Notes: generated by a model from the letters alone, not told the origin. 37,929 nt of DNA from an uncultured Lachnospiraceae bacterium (GCA_934338765.1 CAKRHL010000003.1:1-37929), one strand, 5' to 3'; numbered from the stretch's first letter, positions 10,201-18,076 are shown. Numbers and translations are program-made.

Positions 10201-11084
10201 CCGCTGCCATGATTCCGAACTTCCCTAGTGTCCGTCCTGTGTCCGGCTCCGCTGTGATGTTCGGATACAGCATTCCGTCCTTCCCTTCGTGATAAGTCAG
10301 CTCGATCGTATCCATGCTGCATACTCCTTTCTCGCTTCATCTGCGATATACTGTGGTTAATGTTTCTAAGAACAGTACAGGAGACGTCACATACCAGAGT
10401 ACCAAGTGCGTAAATATCATCTTCTCTTTTGATCTTTACAATCTGACTCAAATCTTGTTCTTTGCTAGACAAGTCAAAACCACATCTTGTTCCCACGACA
10501 TAGAGGATACTGTTATAGATCAGTTCCCGTGCCGCAAGCTCCGGCGTTTCTTTCTCTTCGCCAATTATCACACGCCCTGTAAGCGTTTCGACCTCAGAAA
10601 AACGCTCTCTGAAATCTTCTTTTATTATGCCTTCTATTTGCGATTTTGTAAAGTCTTTTAGAACAAACATTCGGTCTTTTTTTAGATTCCCCTCCTGCTT
10701 TTCTACTGCTCCTGTCTCTTCCAGATAACTGACAAACTGCTCCAGATTATCTCCTGCAAGGCTCCATGTCAGCTCTCTTTTTCTCCCTCCGGTATCACTG
10801 ATATCAAAGACATGCCGGATATAGGACTTACTAAGCGCCCTTGATGGATACACCACAATTCCCTTGCTGCCCCGTTTCACGTAACGGTCTACCTTTTTCC
10901 ATGAATCATAGTCTGCCACCAATGTTGCAGACGGCTTCTGGGCATATACCATTAAGACATTATCAAACTCATAACGGTAGATCTGCCCTGCCAGCCTGCA
11001 TACATCTTTCCATGCTTCTTCTGTCTTTGTAACCTTATCAATGACATCGGCGTAAATAATTCTTGCTTTATAATCTACGCTCAT
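4263..11084 (-). CDS. Giant ArdC-like / N6-methylase-like / SNF2 helicase fusion protein
   Basis: A 2,273-residue multi-domain protein typical of large Clostridia ICEs. Residues 1-110 resemble the ssDNA-binding ArdC/LtrC N-terminal domain (AWKDVCRLAG..YRYEFDN.L.VYAQKP). A long acidic, low-complexity linker follows (about 250-380 and 600-680). The methylase-like core has NVPFG at 804-808 where N6-adenine methylases have NPPF/Y. The SNF2-type ATPase has Walker A HCVGAGKSF (K1461), DEAH box D1619-H1622, motif ATGTPISN and a C-terminal helicase domain ending near GRGLRQGN. It may process or protect single-stranded transferred DNA; this is inference from family context. The start has AAAGGAG 11 bases upstream. 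The Pro-to-Val change leaves methyl transfer in doubt. Confidence 0.9.
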   Translation of the reverse strand: MSVDYKARIIYADVIDKVTKTEEAWKDVCRLAGQIYRYEFDNVLMVYAQKPSATLVADYDSWKKVDRYVKRGSKGIVVYPSRALSKSYIRHVFDISDTGGRKRELTWSLAGDNLEQFVSYLEETGAVEKQEGNLKKDRMFVLKDFTKSQIEGIIKEDFRERFSEVETLTGRVIIGEEKETPELAARELIYNSILYVVGTRCGFDLSSKEQDLSQIVKIKREDDIYALGTLVCDVSCTVLRNINHSISQMKRERSMQHGYDRADLSRREGRNAVSEHHSGAGHRTDTREVRNHGSGLSEGELLQPLPQSDPVRETDGSIVESGGGSKPASGADHGEVSEKPQTERSGIDHGDVGDPGAGTADGRGDRSSPDREQISLETEQELNRELNELDSFGSEEREATYHQASLFDFMGTPAVGLPGRAASTFMDELRAQEEVARASGKYTYLNPKKEKNIPHEFVVQTLLRGSGFQNGKERIYGFYQNITDKKERVSAIRKEYGQGGAGWPLEGYGLHGYDTFHGKGLRLQWRDEEGEKEGYVSWTTIEAEIGALILTGDYYQPVIKEDIEPDYEEEDEVIDAEYREILEEEEHELTDDEIEEILEEDRRRADERYEAEHPEEYPAENYHMDSFTETHAGPKARFDWNITAIKTLKKVEGEHRPATVKEQDILARYVGWGGLPQAFDPDNESWKKEYAQLKELLTDAEYRAARETVTDAFYTPPEIAGAMYQALSQFGFTKGNILEPSMGIGNFFGSMPKELERNCQLYGVEKDDISGRIARLLYPKADIRIAGFETVDYEDNFFDAVIGNVPFGDFKLYDRKHNAMEFKVHDYFIAKSIDHVRPGGIVAVITTKGTLDKQNCTVRKYLAQRAELIGAIRLPNTAFKADAGTEVTSDILFFQKRERKIVAEPDWVHLGLTEDKIPVNSYFVEHPEMILGYMIRDTGRFGENSNLTACVNDDPDFDLQEALSRAVSNIHAQITDFERTVEEGEEPEEYLPADPDVKNFTYTFIDGVLYFRKDSRMVRQEVGDKVLERIKGMDAIRTATRHLIDIQLSGCSEQALRQAQEELNTVYDQFTKKYGYITAKGNARAFRDDGDYPLLCSLEMVDEDGVVSKADMFTRQTIKAKQTVDHVETAVEALNVSVNEFNGVNIAFMLSIYQPDLTLVKEKLAKENNTTPEEIHFSDDLAAELSRAKLIEELNGLIFLNPMEYNEHDPDHGWETADEYLSGNVRDKLRLANAVAKEHPELFADNVTALEQVQPKDLDASEIDVRIGTTWIEPEDYEAFIFELLDTPRRSRAVRSTYYSSGIQIHLNKYTMEWFIENKSYDKSSVAASKTYGTSRMDAYTIFEITLNLRTVTVRDRIEDGDGRYHYEINQKETMLAREKQNQMKEAFKEWIFAEPERRNKYVNYYNETFNNVRLREYDGGHLEFPGMNPDIHLKPHQVNAIARVLMGGNTLLAHCVGAGKSFEMMAACMEQKRLGLANKTAMVVPKALIGQTASEFLRLYPSANILVATERDFEKSRRKQFISRIATGDYDCIIMSHSQFEKIPISPERKEAMIRKQIEEIAHAIDEMKSQNSERWTIKQMESQKKRLEEQIKKMTSEERKDDLITFEELGIDSIMVDEAHAFKNLAIFSKMNVSGITGTGSQRAMDMFLKCEYINELNGGRGIVFATGTPISNTMCEMYVMQSFLQKDTLEQLGIYHFDSWAANFGEQTTALELTVEGSGFRFKTRFNKFTNLPELMNLFKEVADIQTRDMLDLDVPALRGGKYIIVESEPDWYVKQVMEEFVTRADRIRNGGVDPSEDNFLKITHEARLLGTDARLLMPDAPNNVDGKLNKVVENVLYEYQKAEQEGIIGTQLIFSDIGTPKSGWKEEMLTVSWAEADTFDVYNYLKTELVKQGIPADQIAFIHDAKTDAARDALFREMRSGTKRILIGSTDKCGTGVNVQTHLTAMHHVDCPWKPSSIEQREGRGLRQGNENSEVAVYRYVTKGTFDAYSWSLVENKQRFISQVMTSKSISRSCEDIDEATLSYAEIKAVATGNPLIKEKMEVDNEVQRLKMLKASYDSQHYSLQDQFMIKFPKLIAAANEKLNCVHADIKKRDEQVLAADEEFAIKVGNMTFHERVDGGTAVLAAVSKCKVGETTGIGEYRGFEVQVEKNFIGVNYLILHGRTDYKVELSNSPVGCMVKLENCFNGMDGNIEFLEKKLEQYQRDMEQAKAEYEKPFAYEEELKSKTARQFELNTQLDLENKPITEENGQEISQVAENACPYGERKDYR

Positions 11085-11116
11085 ATATCTTTTTTCTCCT
11101 TTCCATCTGCCAGCCG

Positions 11117-13000
11117 CTAATACGGTCTGGCATAAAATACCACATGGTTTGTCCGAAGGGGATCTAACACCACACCCCGGTTTTCGTTCGCTGCATGTAC
11201 CATCTTTCCATCCCCAACATAGATTGCTACATGAGAGATGTTCCGAAATTCTCCGTTTTCTTTATACGAATAAAAGATCAGATCTCCCGGTTTCAGATCC
11301 TTTTTGTTGATGATCATGGCATTCTGATAGCAGTATTCTCCCTGTGTGGAAGCAGTTGCCGGAAGATTGATACCAACCTCTTTATACAGTCTTTGCACCA
11401 GTGAACTGCAGTCATAGTACCCTTCCTCATATCGTCTTTCCTGACTGTAATGGCACCCGATCTTTGTCATGGCAAGTTCTGCCACGGCTCCACCACCTGC
11501 TACATCATAGTAAGAATCCCACAGATCCGAATCCATCATTTCTTTTAATAACTTCACCTGGTCAGCACTTAACTTATCAAGAGCGATATAGTCCTCATAA
11601 GTCAGATTGTGCACCAAGGTTCCGGACATGGAAACCTCAACCGTGTTTTCATCACCATCTGCAAGATATGCCTTTACTTTCCGTTTTCCCCATGCCTGCG
11701 CCTCGGCATGAGTATCAAAATAAATGTCAAAGTCTGTTCCATATCTCGCAAAGTTTCCGGTATCCTCTACCTTATAGGTATGACCATTCATTACAATCTT
11801 GGTTCCCATCGGCACTTTCGGGCTGTGGGCATCCACGGCAAGCGTATGATTCCCTTTTGGAACCGTTCCGGATGCCGTATGACCTCCCGCCCACTGACCA
11901 CAGCAGATGGAACAACTGCAGTATCCAGTTGTCACTACTTCTCCTAAGGATGCCCCTGCCGGAATCTGTGCTGTGCTACTGGAAGAATCATAATAATTCA
12001 TCTCATCAAACACCTTTTTCAGATTCTTCTTTCCCTCTTCATCCATCACAAATCCAGCCTGCCCGGTCCCGTACTTCACCATATACACCATGAGCGTATC
12101 ATTGAAGTTAGACACCGGAGCACCATCCTCCGTGTTTTGATAGGTAATGACATAATCATCCTTTTCCAATTTCATGATCTGATCATTAAATTCCTTGTAA
12201 TATTCACAAAGCACGGTGCGTGGACTGTCATATCCCGTATCCGGCTGTGGAAAAAAGATGGATAACGGTGAATTATAAATTACTGCGATCACCGCAACCA
12301 CGATCACACCGATAATCCCAACCACCGCAAAAAGTCCTAATAAAACCGGAGCTAATGCCGTCATAATCATCTGCACAGCCATCAGCACAGCAGTCTTTGC
12401 CGTTTTTGTTGTGCCTTCTATCAATCCGTCCTGAGAAAACTCTTTCTCTGTTGAAAATTTATCCAGAAACGAATTCAACATCTGACTTTTCACAAAAGAG
12501 TGGACACCGGAACCGCTCTGCCTGCTTTTCTTCTGTCCCTTCCTGCCTGTCTCTTTCTTACCAGCCGCCTTTCTTCGCATTTTATTGGAAACCTGAGCAT
12601 GTTCCGTATCAGAATGTACTCTGCTGCTTCTCTTTTTCTGACTCCTTCTGTCCCGCTGCTTCTTTCTCCGGTAAAGCTGTTTCCCCTTTTCGGCTGCTGT
12701 CTGCACCGGATAGACTGCTGTCTGGATCATTTCCACACTATCCCGGATCTCCTCCCCTCCATCCATCTGCTCCGATGCCTTTTTCACACTGACAGATGCC
12801 ATCGTATAGAGTTTTCGGTTACGAACCTTTACAGAAGAGTCTGCTTTTTCTTTTTTATCCGCTCTGCCTTTTCCTCTTATCTGAATATGGGATTTTGACT
12901 TATCATTTCCTACCGGATTCTTTTTCTTCTGTATATGAAGCGTTGGTTTCTTCCGGGTATGAAGAACCATCGGCTTTTCCTCAACTTTTCTAATCTTCAT
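11117..13000 (-). CDS. Membrane-anchored 3D + NlpC/P60 cell-wall hydrolase
   Basis: This 627-residue protein starts with about 200 very basic, cytoplasmic-type residues, then one membrane helix (about 210-243). A 3D domain lies at about 355-450, with three aspartates in VEDTG and DFDIYFD (a lytic-transglycosylase-like fold). A C-terminal NlpC/P60 peptidase domain spans about 505-627, with catalytic C531 (YDCSSL) and H590 (ISHVAIY). It would open peptidoglycan for the conjugation channel, the job of VirB1/CwlT-type proteins. Related elements more often pair a lysozyme-like domain with NlpC/P60, so the 3D domain is a variant. The start follows AAGGTGGTG. It sits directly after VirB4. Confidence 0.9.
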   Translation of the reverse strand: MKIRKVEEKPMVLHTRKKPTLHIQKKKNPVGNDKSKSHIQIRGKGRADKKEKADSSVKVRNRKLYTMASVSVKKASEQMDGGEEIRDSVEMIQTAVYPVQTAAEKGKQLYRRKKQRDRRSQKKRSSRVHSDTEHAQVSNKMRRKAAGKKETGRKGQKKSRQSGSGVHSFVKSQMLNSFLDKFSTEKEFSQDGLIEGTTKTAKTAVLMAVQMIMTALAPVLLGLFAVVGIIGVIVVAVIAVIYNSPLSIFFPQPDTGYDSPRTVLCEYYKEFNDQIMKLEKDDYVITYQNTEDGAPVSNFNDTLMVYMVKYGTGQAGFVMDEEGKKNLKKVFDEMNYYDSSSSTAQIPAGASLGEVVTTGYCSCSICCGQWAGGHTASGTVPKGNHTLAVDAHSPKVPMGTKIVMNGHTYKVEDTGNFARYGTDFDIYFDTHAEAQAWGKRKVKAYLADGDENTVEVSMSGTLVHNLTYEDYIALDKLSADQVKLLKEMMDSDLWDSYYDVAGGGAVAELAMTKIGCHYSQERRYEEGYYDCSSLVQRLYKEVGINLPATASTQGEYCYQNAMIINKKDLKPGDLIFYSYKENGEFRNISHVAIYVGDGKMVHAANENRGVVLDPLRTNHVVFYARPY

Positions 13001-13017
13001 TCGTTCTTCACCACCTT

Positions 13018-13050
13018 AAAACAAGAACCGGAGAATTGCTCCTCCGGCTC
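13018..13050 (-). terminator. Possible attenuator between VirB4 and hydrolase genes
   Basis: On the - strand GAGCCGGAG (13042-13050) pairs with CTCCGGTTC (13025-13033) over nine pairs with one wobble, followed by TTGTTTT. It is short and lies within an operon, so partial termination or mRNA stabilisation is more likely than a full stop. Confidence 0.5.
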
Positions 13051-13058
13051 TCTTTTCC

Positions 13059-15533
13059 TTATCCATAAATCAGCCAGCAGTTATCCTGCTCCTTCTTTTC
13101 CTTACTTCGTACAGGCTCATAAATCTTGACATCCGTTTCCGTTGCTTCATCCGAATGATACCCACGAAAGATACTGTCCTCACCAACCATTCCCATTGCA
13201 ATCTTCTCATGAATATTTGTGTTATACAGTTTGTAAAGATCACTGTCCTTACTGATCTGATTGTCAAAAGGAATGACCACACTGCCGCATTTCAACAATC
13301 CGGTTCCGCTTGGAGAATTATGCACATACTGAAGCTGTGCATCCGATACCCCGATCACTTCCGCTAACTTGGCACTGTCTACGTTTGCCTGTTTTAACAA
13401 TGCTACAAACTCGCTGTTGGAAAGCAGTGTCATTGCAATATAGTTCTGCAGCAGATCGACCACATTCTGAGTGATACCGGTACAAAGACCTCCCTGCTTT
13501 CTCACTTTCTTCCATAACTGCTGTAAATAGGTTGCACTGTAATCACTGTTTAACAGCACATGACACTCATCAATATAAAGCCATGTCGCACGACCACGCT
13601 TTCCATTGTCAATAATCCTCTGCTGGATCGCTTCCATCATCACAAGCATTGCCACCGGAGCAAGCTGGCTTCCCAGATTCTGAATGCCATATACTGTAAA
13701 ACGGTTGTCCACATCTACATTAGTCTGGTGGTTAAAGATATTAAGGGAACCTTCTACAAAAAGTTCCAAAGATAAAGCAAGCTCCTGTGCCTCCATCTCT
13801 TTCTGTGACTTCAAAATATGATAAAAGTCCGTCATAACAGGGACTTTCTTTACTTTCCACGCCCGCATATACAATTCACGAATACAGCGGTCAATGATAC
13901 TGTGGTGTTTCTGGTTCAATGCGTTGCCAAGAAGCTGGTCACAAAGACTTAGCATAAATTCTGACTTATCTGCGATCACATCACGAATACCCCTCTCATT
14001 CATATGAGCAAGATTGGCAGCTAACGGATTCACATAGTTCTTCGTGTAAGCAGATAAATTCACAATCGCCCCGCCAAAGGTATCCGCAATGTCAAAATAC
14101 TCATTCATCGGATCAATAACGATCACATCATCCTGCGTATTTAAGAACACATTTCCCATTTCCTGCTTTGCAAAGAATGATTTACCGGAACCCGGTACAC
14201 CAAAGATAAAACCATTGCCGTTGATCAGACCTTTGCGGTTCCCCACATTGATGTTCTTACTGATCTGGTTGATTCCATAGTAATTTCCACCGACGGCATT
14301 TAATTCCTGCACATTAAAAGGCATTAATACAGCCACCGACTGTGTCAGCATGGTACGCATAGTTTCCACCTGTCGTACCCCGATCGGAAGTGCCGTATTT
14401 AATGCCTCTCTCTGTTTCAGATAATGTGTATCAATGGTTACGGAGTTTCGTTTTCCGATGGTTTCCACTGTCTCCGTCACGCTCTCCAGTTCCTCCTTAC
14501 TCTCTGCCACAATGATCAATGTCACTGCCACATAGAAAAGGCACTGGTCGTTTTCACGGACATCATCCATGATCTCCTCGATTTCTTTTTTCTCGGTACG
14601 CTTCGCATATGAGATTTCCGTAGAAAAATCATTGTTTTTGTTTCTCACACGCTGCTGCTTGATAATGTCAGATTCGATACCAAGATACTTTTTCTGCAGT
14701 GTTTTGGTGGTGAGATCCTTCGGGATCGGAACCACATCAATACTGGTAATGGAATGAACCGGAAGAGATGTGATCTCATTTAAGAAGCGGTCTGACAGAC
14801 TGCTCGGATACTTTTTAATAAACATTGCCCGGATATACTTTCCCTCATCCTCGATATGATCCGGGAAGTATTTCAGCATCCCGTTACAAAGATCATTGCG
14901 GAAATCCGCTCCTACTTTTCTGGCGTGTTTCAGATCAAAAGAAAATCCTTCCTCCTCGCCAAGATGATAGAAATCGTGAAGCACTTTGATCCGCTCATTG
15001 CCGCTTAATGCCACAATGTCTGTGCCAAGCTCTCCAAACGCCTTATGGATCGTTGCCTCCAGAGTGGCAAACTGTGCCTTTGCTTCCTCAAAGTTCTTTC
15101 GCTCGATCGTCAGTGTCAGATAACGCTCCTGCTCGATCCCCTGTCTGCCCTCTCGGATCTTATCCTCAATGATCTCGTTGTAGATCCTGCGGAATTTGTC
15201 GAATTCATCATACTGATACTGTAATAAAATCTCTTCTCGAAGATTCTGCATATCTTTATTCTTGTTGTTCACAGTGATCTTAAAGTTACAATCCAGTGAA
15301 TTTAAGAACTTGCAGTATCGCTCAAAAATGTCAATCTGCTCCTCCTCATTCGTGGTGGTATAGTTAATGTCCCGGAAACGGTAACATTTGCTGAAGTGAT
15401 TTCTGCTCACTTCAAAAATTCCATTCTCCGCCACCTTCATAATCTCTATTGTTTCCTGAATGGATTTGGGAGTCTTATATAATGGCACACTCGCCTTTTT
15501 TAACTCCTTAAATCCGTCTGCAAATAATCCCAT
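13059..15533 (-). CDS. VirB4-like conjugation ATPase
   Basis: This 824-residue ATPase of the VirB4/TraE type powers assembly and function of the type IV secretion channel at the cytoplasmic membrane. The N-terminal half is the usual CagE/TrbE-VirB domain. Walker A is GVPGSGKSF (K451), and Walker B is TWLYIDECHVLL (D655, E656). Between them lie the VIDPMNEY and NPLAANL stretches seen in this family. I prefer the ATG at 15533 over one six bases upstream, because AGGAGG is eight bases from it and only two from the other. It follows the PrgI-like gene closely, as in most Gram-positive transfer operons. Confidence 0.95.
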   Translation of the reverse strand: MGLFADGFKELKKASVPLYKTPKSIQETIEIMKVAENGIFEVSRNHFSKCYRFRDINYTTTNEEEQIDIFERYCKFLNSLDCNFKITVNNKNKDMQNLREEILLQYQYDEFDKFRRIYNEIIEDKIREGRQGIEQERYLTLTIERKNFEEAKAQFATLEATIHKAFGELGTDIVALSGNERIKVLHDFYHLGEEEGFSFDLKHARKVGADFRNDLCNGMLKYFPDHIEDEGKYIRAMFIKKYPSSLSDRFLNEITSLPVHSITSIDVVPIPKDLTTKTLQKKYLGIESDIIKQQRVRNKNNDFSTEISYAKRTEKKEIEEIMDDVRENDQCLFYVAVTLIIVAESKEELESVTETVETIGKRNSVTIDTHYLKQREALNTALPIGVRQVETMRTMLTQSVAVLMPFNVQELNAVGGNYYGINQISKNINVGNRKGLINGNGFIFGVPGSGKSFFAKQEMGNVFLNTQDDVIVIDPMNEYFDIADTFGGAIVNLSAYTKNYVNPLAANLAHMNERGIRDVIADKSEFMLSLCDQLLGNALNQKHHSIIDRCIRELYMRAWKVKKVPVMTDFYHILKSQKEMEAQELALSLELFVEGSLNIFNHQTNVDVDNRFTVYGIQNLGSQLAPVAMLVMMEAIQQRIIDNGKRGRATWLYIDECHVLLNSDYSATYLQQLWKKVRKQGGLCTGITQNVVDLLQNYIAMTLLSNSEFVALLKQANVDSAKLAEVIGVSDAQLQYVHNSPSGTGLLKCGSVVIPFDNQISKDSDLYKLYNTNIHEKIAMGMVGEDSIFRGYHSDEATETDVKIYEPVRSKEKKEQDNCWLIYG

Positions 15534-15545
15534 CTGCATCTCCTC

Positions 15546-16022
15546 CTATCTCAAATACTTGTACCAATAAGCAGCCGCACCCACTGCAGCGATAAACACT
15601 GCCATCAGTATCATCATCAAAATCATCTTTTTCTGTGCTTTCTTAAAATCCCCCTTGTTATCCGTGCTGCCGGCTTTCTTCTGCTTTCCCTTCTCCGCCT
15701 GATCTGACGAAAAATCTGACATTTGCCCTTCCGTGGAAATATAAGTCAGCGTCCGATTGCCAAAAGCAAAGTGCAGCTTTAACTTCATCATTTCCACAAA
15801 AGTCATGCCGTTGTAGGAATAAAATCCGGTCAATGCAATCGGTGCAACCACCGGAATTGCAATGTAAGCACTGGTTGTCAGCCCCACATACGGATAAGTA
15901 AGAAGCACGATCCCACCTCCTACGATCAGGGAAATAATAGAAAAAATCAGTTGTCTGGCGGTAAGACCAAGAACAACTGATTCCTTGTAATTATCAATAT
16001 TCTTATTTACTTCAATAACCAT
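15546..16022 (-). CDS. PrgI/VirB3-like inner-membrane conjugation protein
   Basis: A 158-residue protein starting MVIEVNKNIDNYKESVVLGLT, then two close membrane segments (about residues 25-45 and 50-70) and FYSYNGMTFVEMMKLKL, the pattern of the PrgI family. PrgI is the Gram-positive counterpart of VirB3 and sits next to VirB4, as here. Unusually, a third hydrophobic helix lies at the C-terminus (ILMMILMAVFIAAVGAAAYW) after a charged linker, which would give an extra membrane pass. GAGGAGGGCG precedes the ATG. Confidence 0.85.
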   Translation of the reverse strand: MVIEVNKNIDNYKESVVLGLTARQLIFSIISLIVGGGIVLLTYPYVGLTTSAYIAIPVVAPIALTGFYSYNGMTFVEMMKLKLHFAFGNRTLTYISTEGQMSDFSSDQAEKGKQKKAGSTDNKGDFKKAQKKMILMMILMAVFIAAVGAAAYWYKYLR

Positions 16023-16023
16023 G

Positions 16024-16341
16024 CTAACGCCCTCCTCTGTCCTGTTCTATTTCCTTTGTTTTCTGATACAATTTGCCAACAGCCTCCCGGTTTTTGACCG
16101 TATATACCGCATCATCCGTATAAAGGCAGTAATTCTGCTTTCTACCATGTTCTCCGACCATAAGAGTATCTCCGGGAACTGCCACCTTTGCTAATTTATA
16201 CAGGTCACTGTCTGTATTGCACCGGAAACTCTTCCGTATGCCCGTATATTTGTCCTTAACCACCATATTCATCTCAATAATATTGAATACATTTGAGTTG
16301 TACCGTTGAATATCAAGAATCTCATATATCTCCATGCCCAT
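16024..16341 (-). CDS. Conserved-looking small protein of the transfer operon
   Basis: This 105-residue soluble protein is not recognised. It starts MGMEIYEILDIQRYNSNVFN and has alternating strand-like segments (ADKVAVPGDTLMVGE-type turn near residues 55-63, CLYTDDAVYTV). There is no signal peptide or membrane segment. The start is one base after the stop of the DUF4313 gene with GGGTGAG in front, and its stop is one base before the PrgI ATG, so it is embedded in the operon and very likely expressed. A cytoplasmic accessory role is a guess from position. Confidence 0.7.
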   Translation of the reverse strand: MGMEIYEILDIQRYNSNVFNIIEMNMVVKDKYTGIRKSFRCNTDSDLYKLAKVAVPGDTLMVGEHGRKQNYCLYTDDAVYTVKNREAVGKLYQKTKEIEQDRGGR

Positions 16342-16342
16342 G

Positions 16343-16729
16343 TCATCTCACCCTTTCTTCTGTTTTCTCGGCTTCCAGACCATTGATCTGTTCGTAGCAA
16401 CGCATTCCATCCGGATCAATTTCTCTGAGCCTGTCCGGATCAAAGGTATAAAGCGGATATTCATGATAACCACTGACTGCCGTGAATCCGGAGAACTCTC
16501 CAAGCTCATTGTCTTTTATAAACTCCTCAGCCTTTGACAGGTTGTTGGTATCCACATACGCACAATATTCTGGACAGGGTGCGTCAATGTTTACCGTCAG
16601 ATTGGCAAACATATCCGGTCCTTCATTCAGCCCAATATACAGCCGGTTATTGTTCATATACCCCCTCACTGTTGCTGTCAAAGAAACCTCTCCTGTAAAA
16701 TCGCTGTTATATTTCATAATCTCTGGCAT
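16343..16729 (-). CDS. DUF4313-like protein
   Basis: This 128-residue protein resembles the DUF4313 proteins found in T4SS operons of Clostridia ICEs: segments TATVRGYMNNNRLYIGL, DMFANLTVN and CAYVDTNNL..AEEFI, ending with FDPDRL. The function of this family is unknown. I prefer the ATG at 16729, which has AAAGG ten bases upstream; the ATG at 16738 directly abuts that site. No membrane segment is seen. It lies between the VirB6-like gene and a small unknown gene. Confidence 0.75.
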   Translation of the reverse strand: MPEIMKYNSDFTGEVSLTATVRGYMNNNRLYIGLNEGPDMFANLTVNIDAPCPEYCAYVDTNNLSKAEEFIKDNELGEFSGFTAVSGYHEYPLYTFDPDRLREIDPDGMRCYEQINGLEAEKTEERVR

Positions 16730-16744
16730 ATTTCTCATCCTTTC

Positions 16745-17587
16745 CTATAATCCCAGTGCCTTACTGGTTAAACTCTGTGCTCCTTTCACACTTCCCACGG
16801 TAAGTGCCACCGTAAAAGTCATTTCACACAGATAAATCAATGTTTTCGTCCAGTCTGCATAATCTCCGGCAAAACTCGGCAGCCCCGCATTGATAAATGC
16901 ATTGCATACCACGATTGCCAATGCCATCGTCACTGCCTCAAAACATACCGACAGAAAATACTTGCAGTATGTCGCACAGGTATGTGCCACCACCCGGTTT
17001 CCGCTCATCGTTGAAAATGCGATAGAACCAAGAGGCACGATCACAAGCAGCTTTAAGAAGCGAAAATATACCGTGTAGATCAAAAAGAAGCCGCAGATGA
17101 TCACAATGATGGATAACAGTGATGCTAAGATCAGCATAATCAGACTTTCTCCAAATCCAAGATTCTTGATCACATCCGCCTGCTCTGTGGCAACCTTCAG
17201 CTCTATCCTGTCCCCTTCGGCAATGAGTCCTACCAATGCTCCCACCGACTGAAAAAACGCTTTCATGATCGTGACATTATTGGCTACCAGATATTCCGCA
17301 AGTCCAAGCCGGATCAGAATACGAAGGATTACTTCAAACCGCATTTCCTCCCGTATGTCGATGCTCTCCGAACAAAAGCCGATTACAAAGAATAGCACCA
17401 CCAAAGAGGAGCCTACTGCCACAAAGACCGGCTCCAGTCCTTCAATGACATCCCACGGTTTCCCGTCCTTAAAGGCAGTAGGTGACTGACCAAGAAGTGC
17501 AAATACAAGGGATACCTGATTATTCCAGAATGCGAAGATCACATTCAGAAGATCTAAGATCTTATCCCCCAGCTTAAAAATGTCCAT
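16745..17587 (-). CDS. VirB6/TrbL-like polytopic membrane protein
   Basis: A 280-residue membrane protein with about six hydrophobic segments (near residues 15-32, 52-68, 90-120, 150-178, 185-205 and 215-235). It resembles the VirB6/TrbL/CD1105-type proteins that form the inner-membrane part of the conjugation channel. Its position directly after the pilin-like gene and before PrgI/VirB4 agrees with that. AGAGGTG lies nine bases before the ATG. Sequence similarity in this family is low, so the call depends on topology and context. Confidence 0.8.
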   Translation of the reverse strand: MDIFKLGDKILDLLNVIFAFWNNQVSLVFALLGQSPTAFKDGKPWDVIEGLEPVFVAVGSSLVVLFFVIGFCSESIDIREEMRFEVILRILIRLGLAEYLVANNVTIMKAFFQSVGALVGLIAEGDRIELKVATEQADVIKNLGFGESLIMLILASLLSIIVIICGFFLIYTVYFRFLKLLVIVPLGSIAFSTMSGNRVVAHTCATYCKYFLSVCFEAVTMALAIVVCNAFINAGLPSFAGDYADWTKTLIYLCEMTFTVALTVGSVKGAQSLTSKALGL

Positions 17588-17608
17588 GTCATTTCACCTC
17601 TCTCTTTC

Positions 17609-17944
17609 TTAGAATCCAAGAAATGTCAGCACGGACGAAATGCCCGCCATCATAACTCCTGCTACGATTCCTTTGAGTGCAGAATTCATCGTAGAAGAAT
17701 CCTGCTGTTGATATGCCTGTGCAAACTCCATCACATTCTTCGCCAGAATAATGACACCTACAGCACCGATCACAGCAATGATCAGAGTCTTTAAGTTATC
17801 TAAAGGCTTTGTCACGGCTGCAGTACCGCCTCCGTCTCCTCCGGCGGCATAAACTTTCGTAGATACACTTGCCATCGTCATTATGGTTGCTGCCATTGCC
17901 GGCAGAAGCACTCTCTTTCCAAATCGTTTCATCTTATTTCTCAT
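17609..17944 (-). CDS. VirB2/Maff2-like pilin or channel subunit
   Basis: This 111-residue product has an N-terminal signal peptide (basic start, hydrophobic core, cleavage predicted near VYA-AGG), a glycine-rich spacer, then two hydrophobic helices: LIIAVIGAVGVIILAKNV and GIVAGVMMAGISSVLTFLGF. This is the layout of VirB2/TrbC pilins and the Maff2-like proteins at this place in Clostridia ICEs. I chose the ATG at 17944 with AAAGGAG about ten bases upstream; the longer frame would read through the hairpin at 17987-18038 and lacks a ribosome site. A terminator and a leader peptide precede it, suggesting separate control. Confidence 0.8.
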   Translation of the reverse strand: MRNKMKRFGKRVLLPAMAATIMTMASVSTKVYAAGGDGGGTAAVTKPLDNLKTLIIAVIGAVGVIILAKNVMEFAQAYQQQDSSTMNSALKGIVAGVMMAGISSVLTFLGF

Positions 17945-17980
17945 AGTCGAAAATCTCCTTTCCAAATAAAAACGGAGGCA

Positions 17981-18038
17981 AAAAATGGATAGAGTTGATC
18001 TATCCGGCTTGTCTCCACCGGATGGATCAACTCCATCC
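17981..18038 (-). terminator. Strong intrinsic terminator upstream of the pilin gene
   Basis: Arms 17987-18007 and 18018-18038 pair in 19 of 21 positions around a 10-base loop. On the - strand the hairpin is followed by ATTTTTT. It lies between VirD4 and the pilin gene, inside what should be one operon. It may reduce read-through, act as an attenuator, or define the 5' end of a stable pilin mRNA. A second small hairpin (CGGGG-ATA-CCCCG plus one base, 18061-18073) precedes it. Confidence 0.85.
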
Positions 18039-18076
18039 ACTTATCTTTCTTATATCTGATCGGGGATACCCCGTTA

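Noticed and set aside
9956..10315. 119-residue - strand frame (MDTIELTYHEGKDGMLYP..) inside the helicase-methylase gene
   Set aside because: It looks protein-like and could be an overlapping gene, but the giant protein runs continuously through this region in another frame, and no separate operon spacing supports it. It deserves a conservation check, but I do not call it.
11401..12093. 230-residue + strand reading frame opposite the hydrolase
   Set aside because: No ribosome site and a composition typical of antisense frames; the opposite strand encodes NlpC/P60 and 3D domains.
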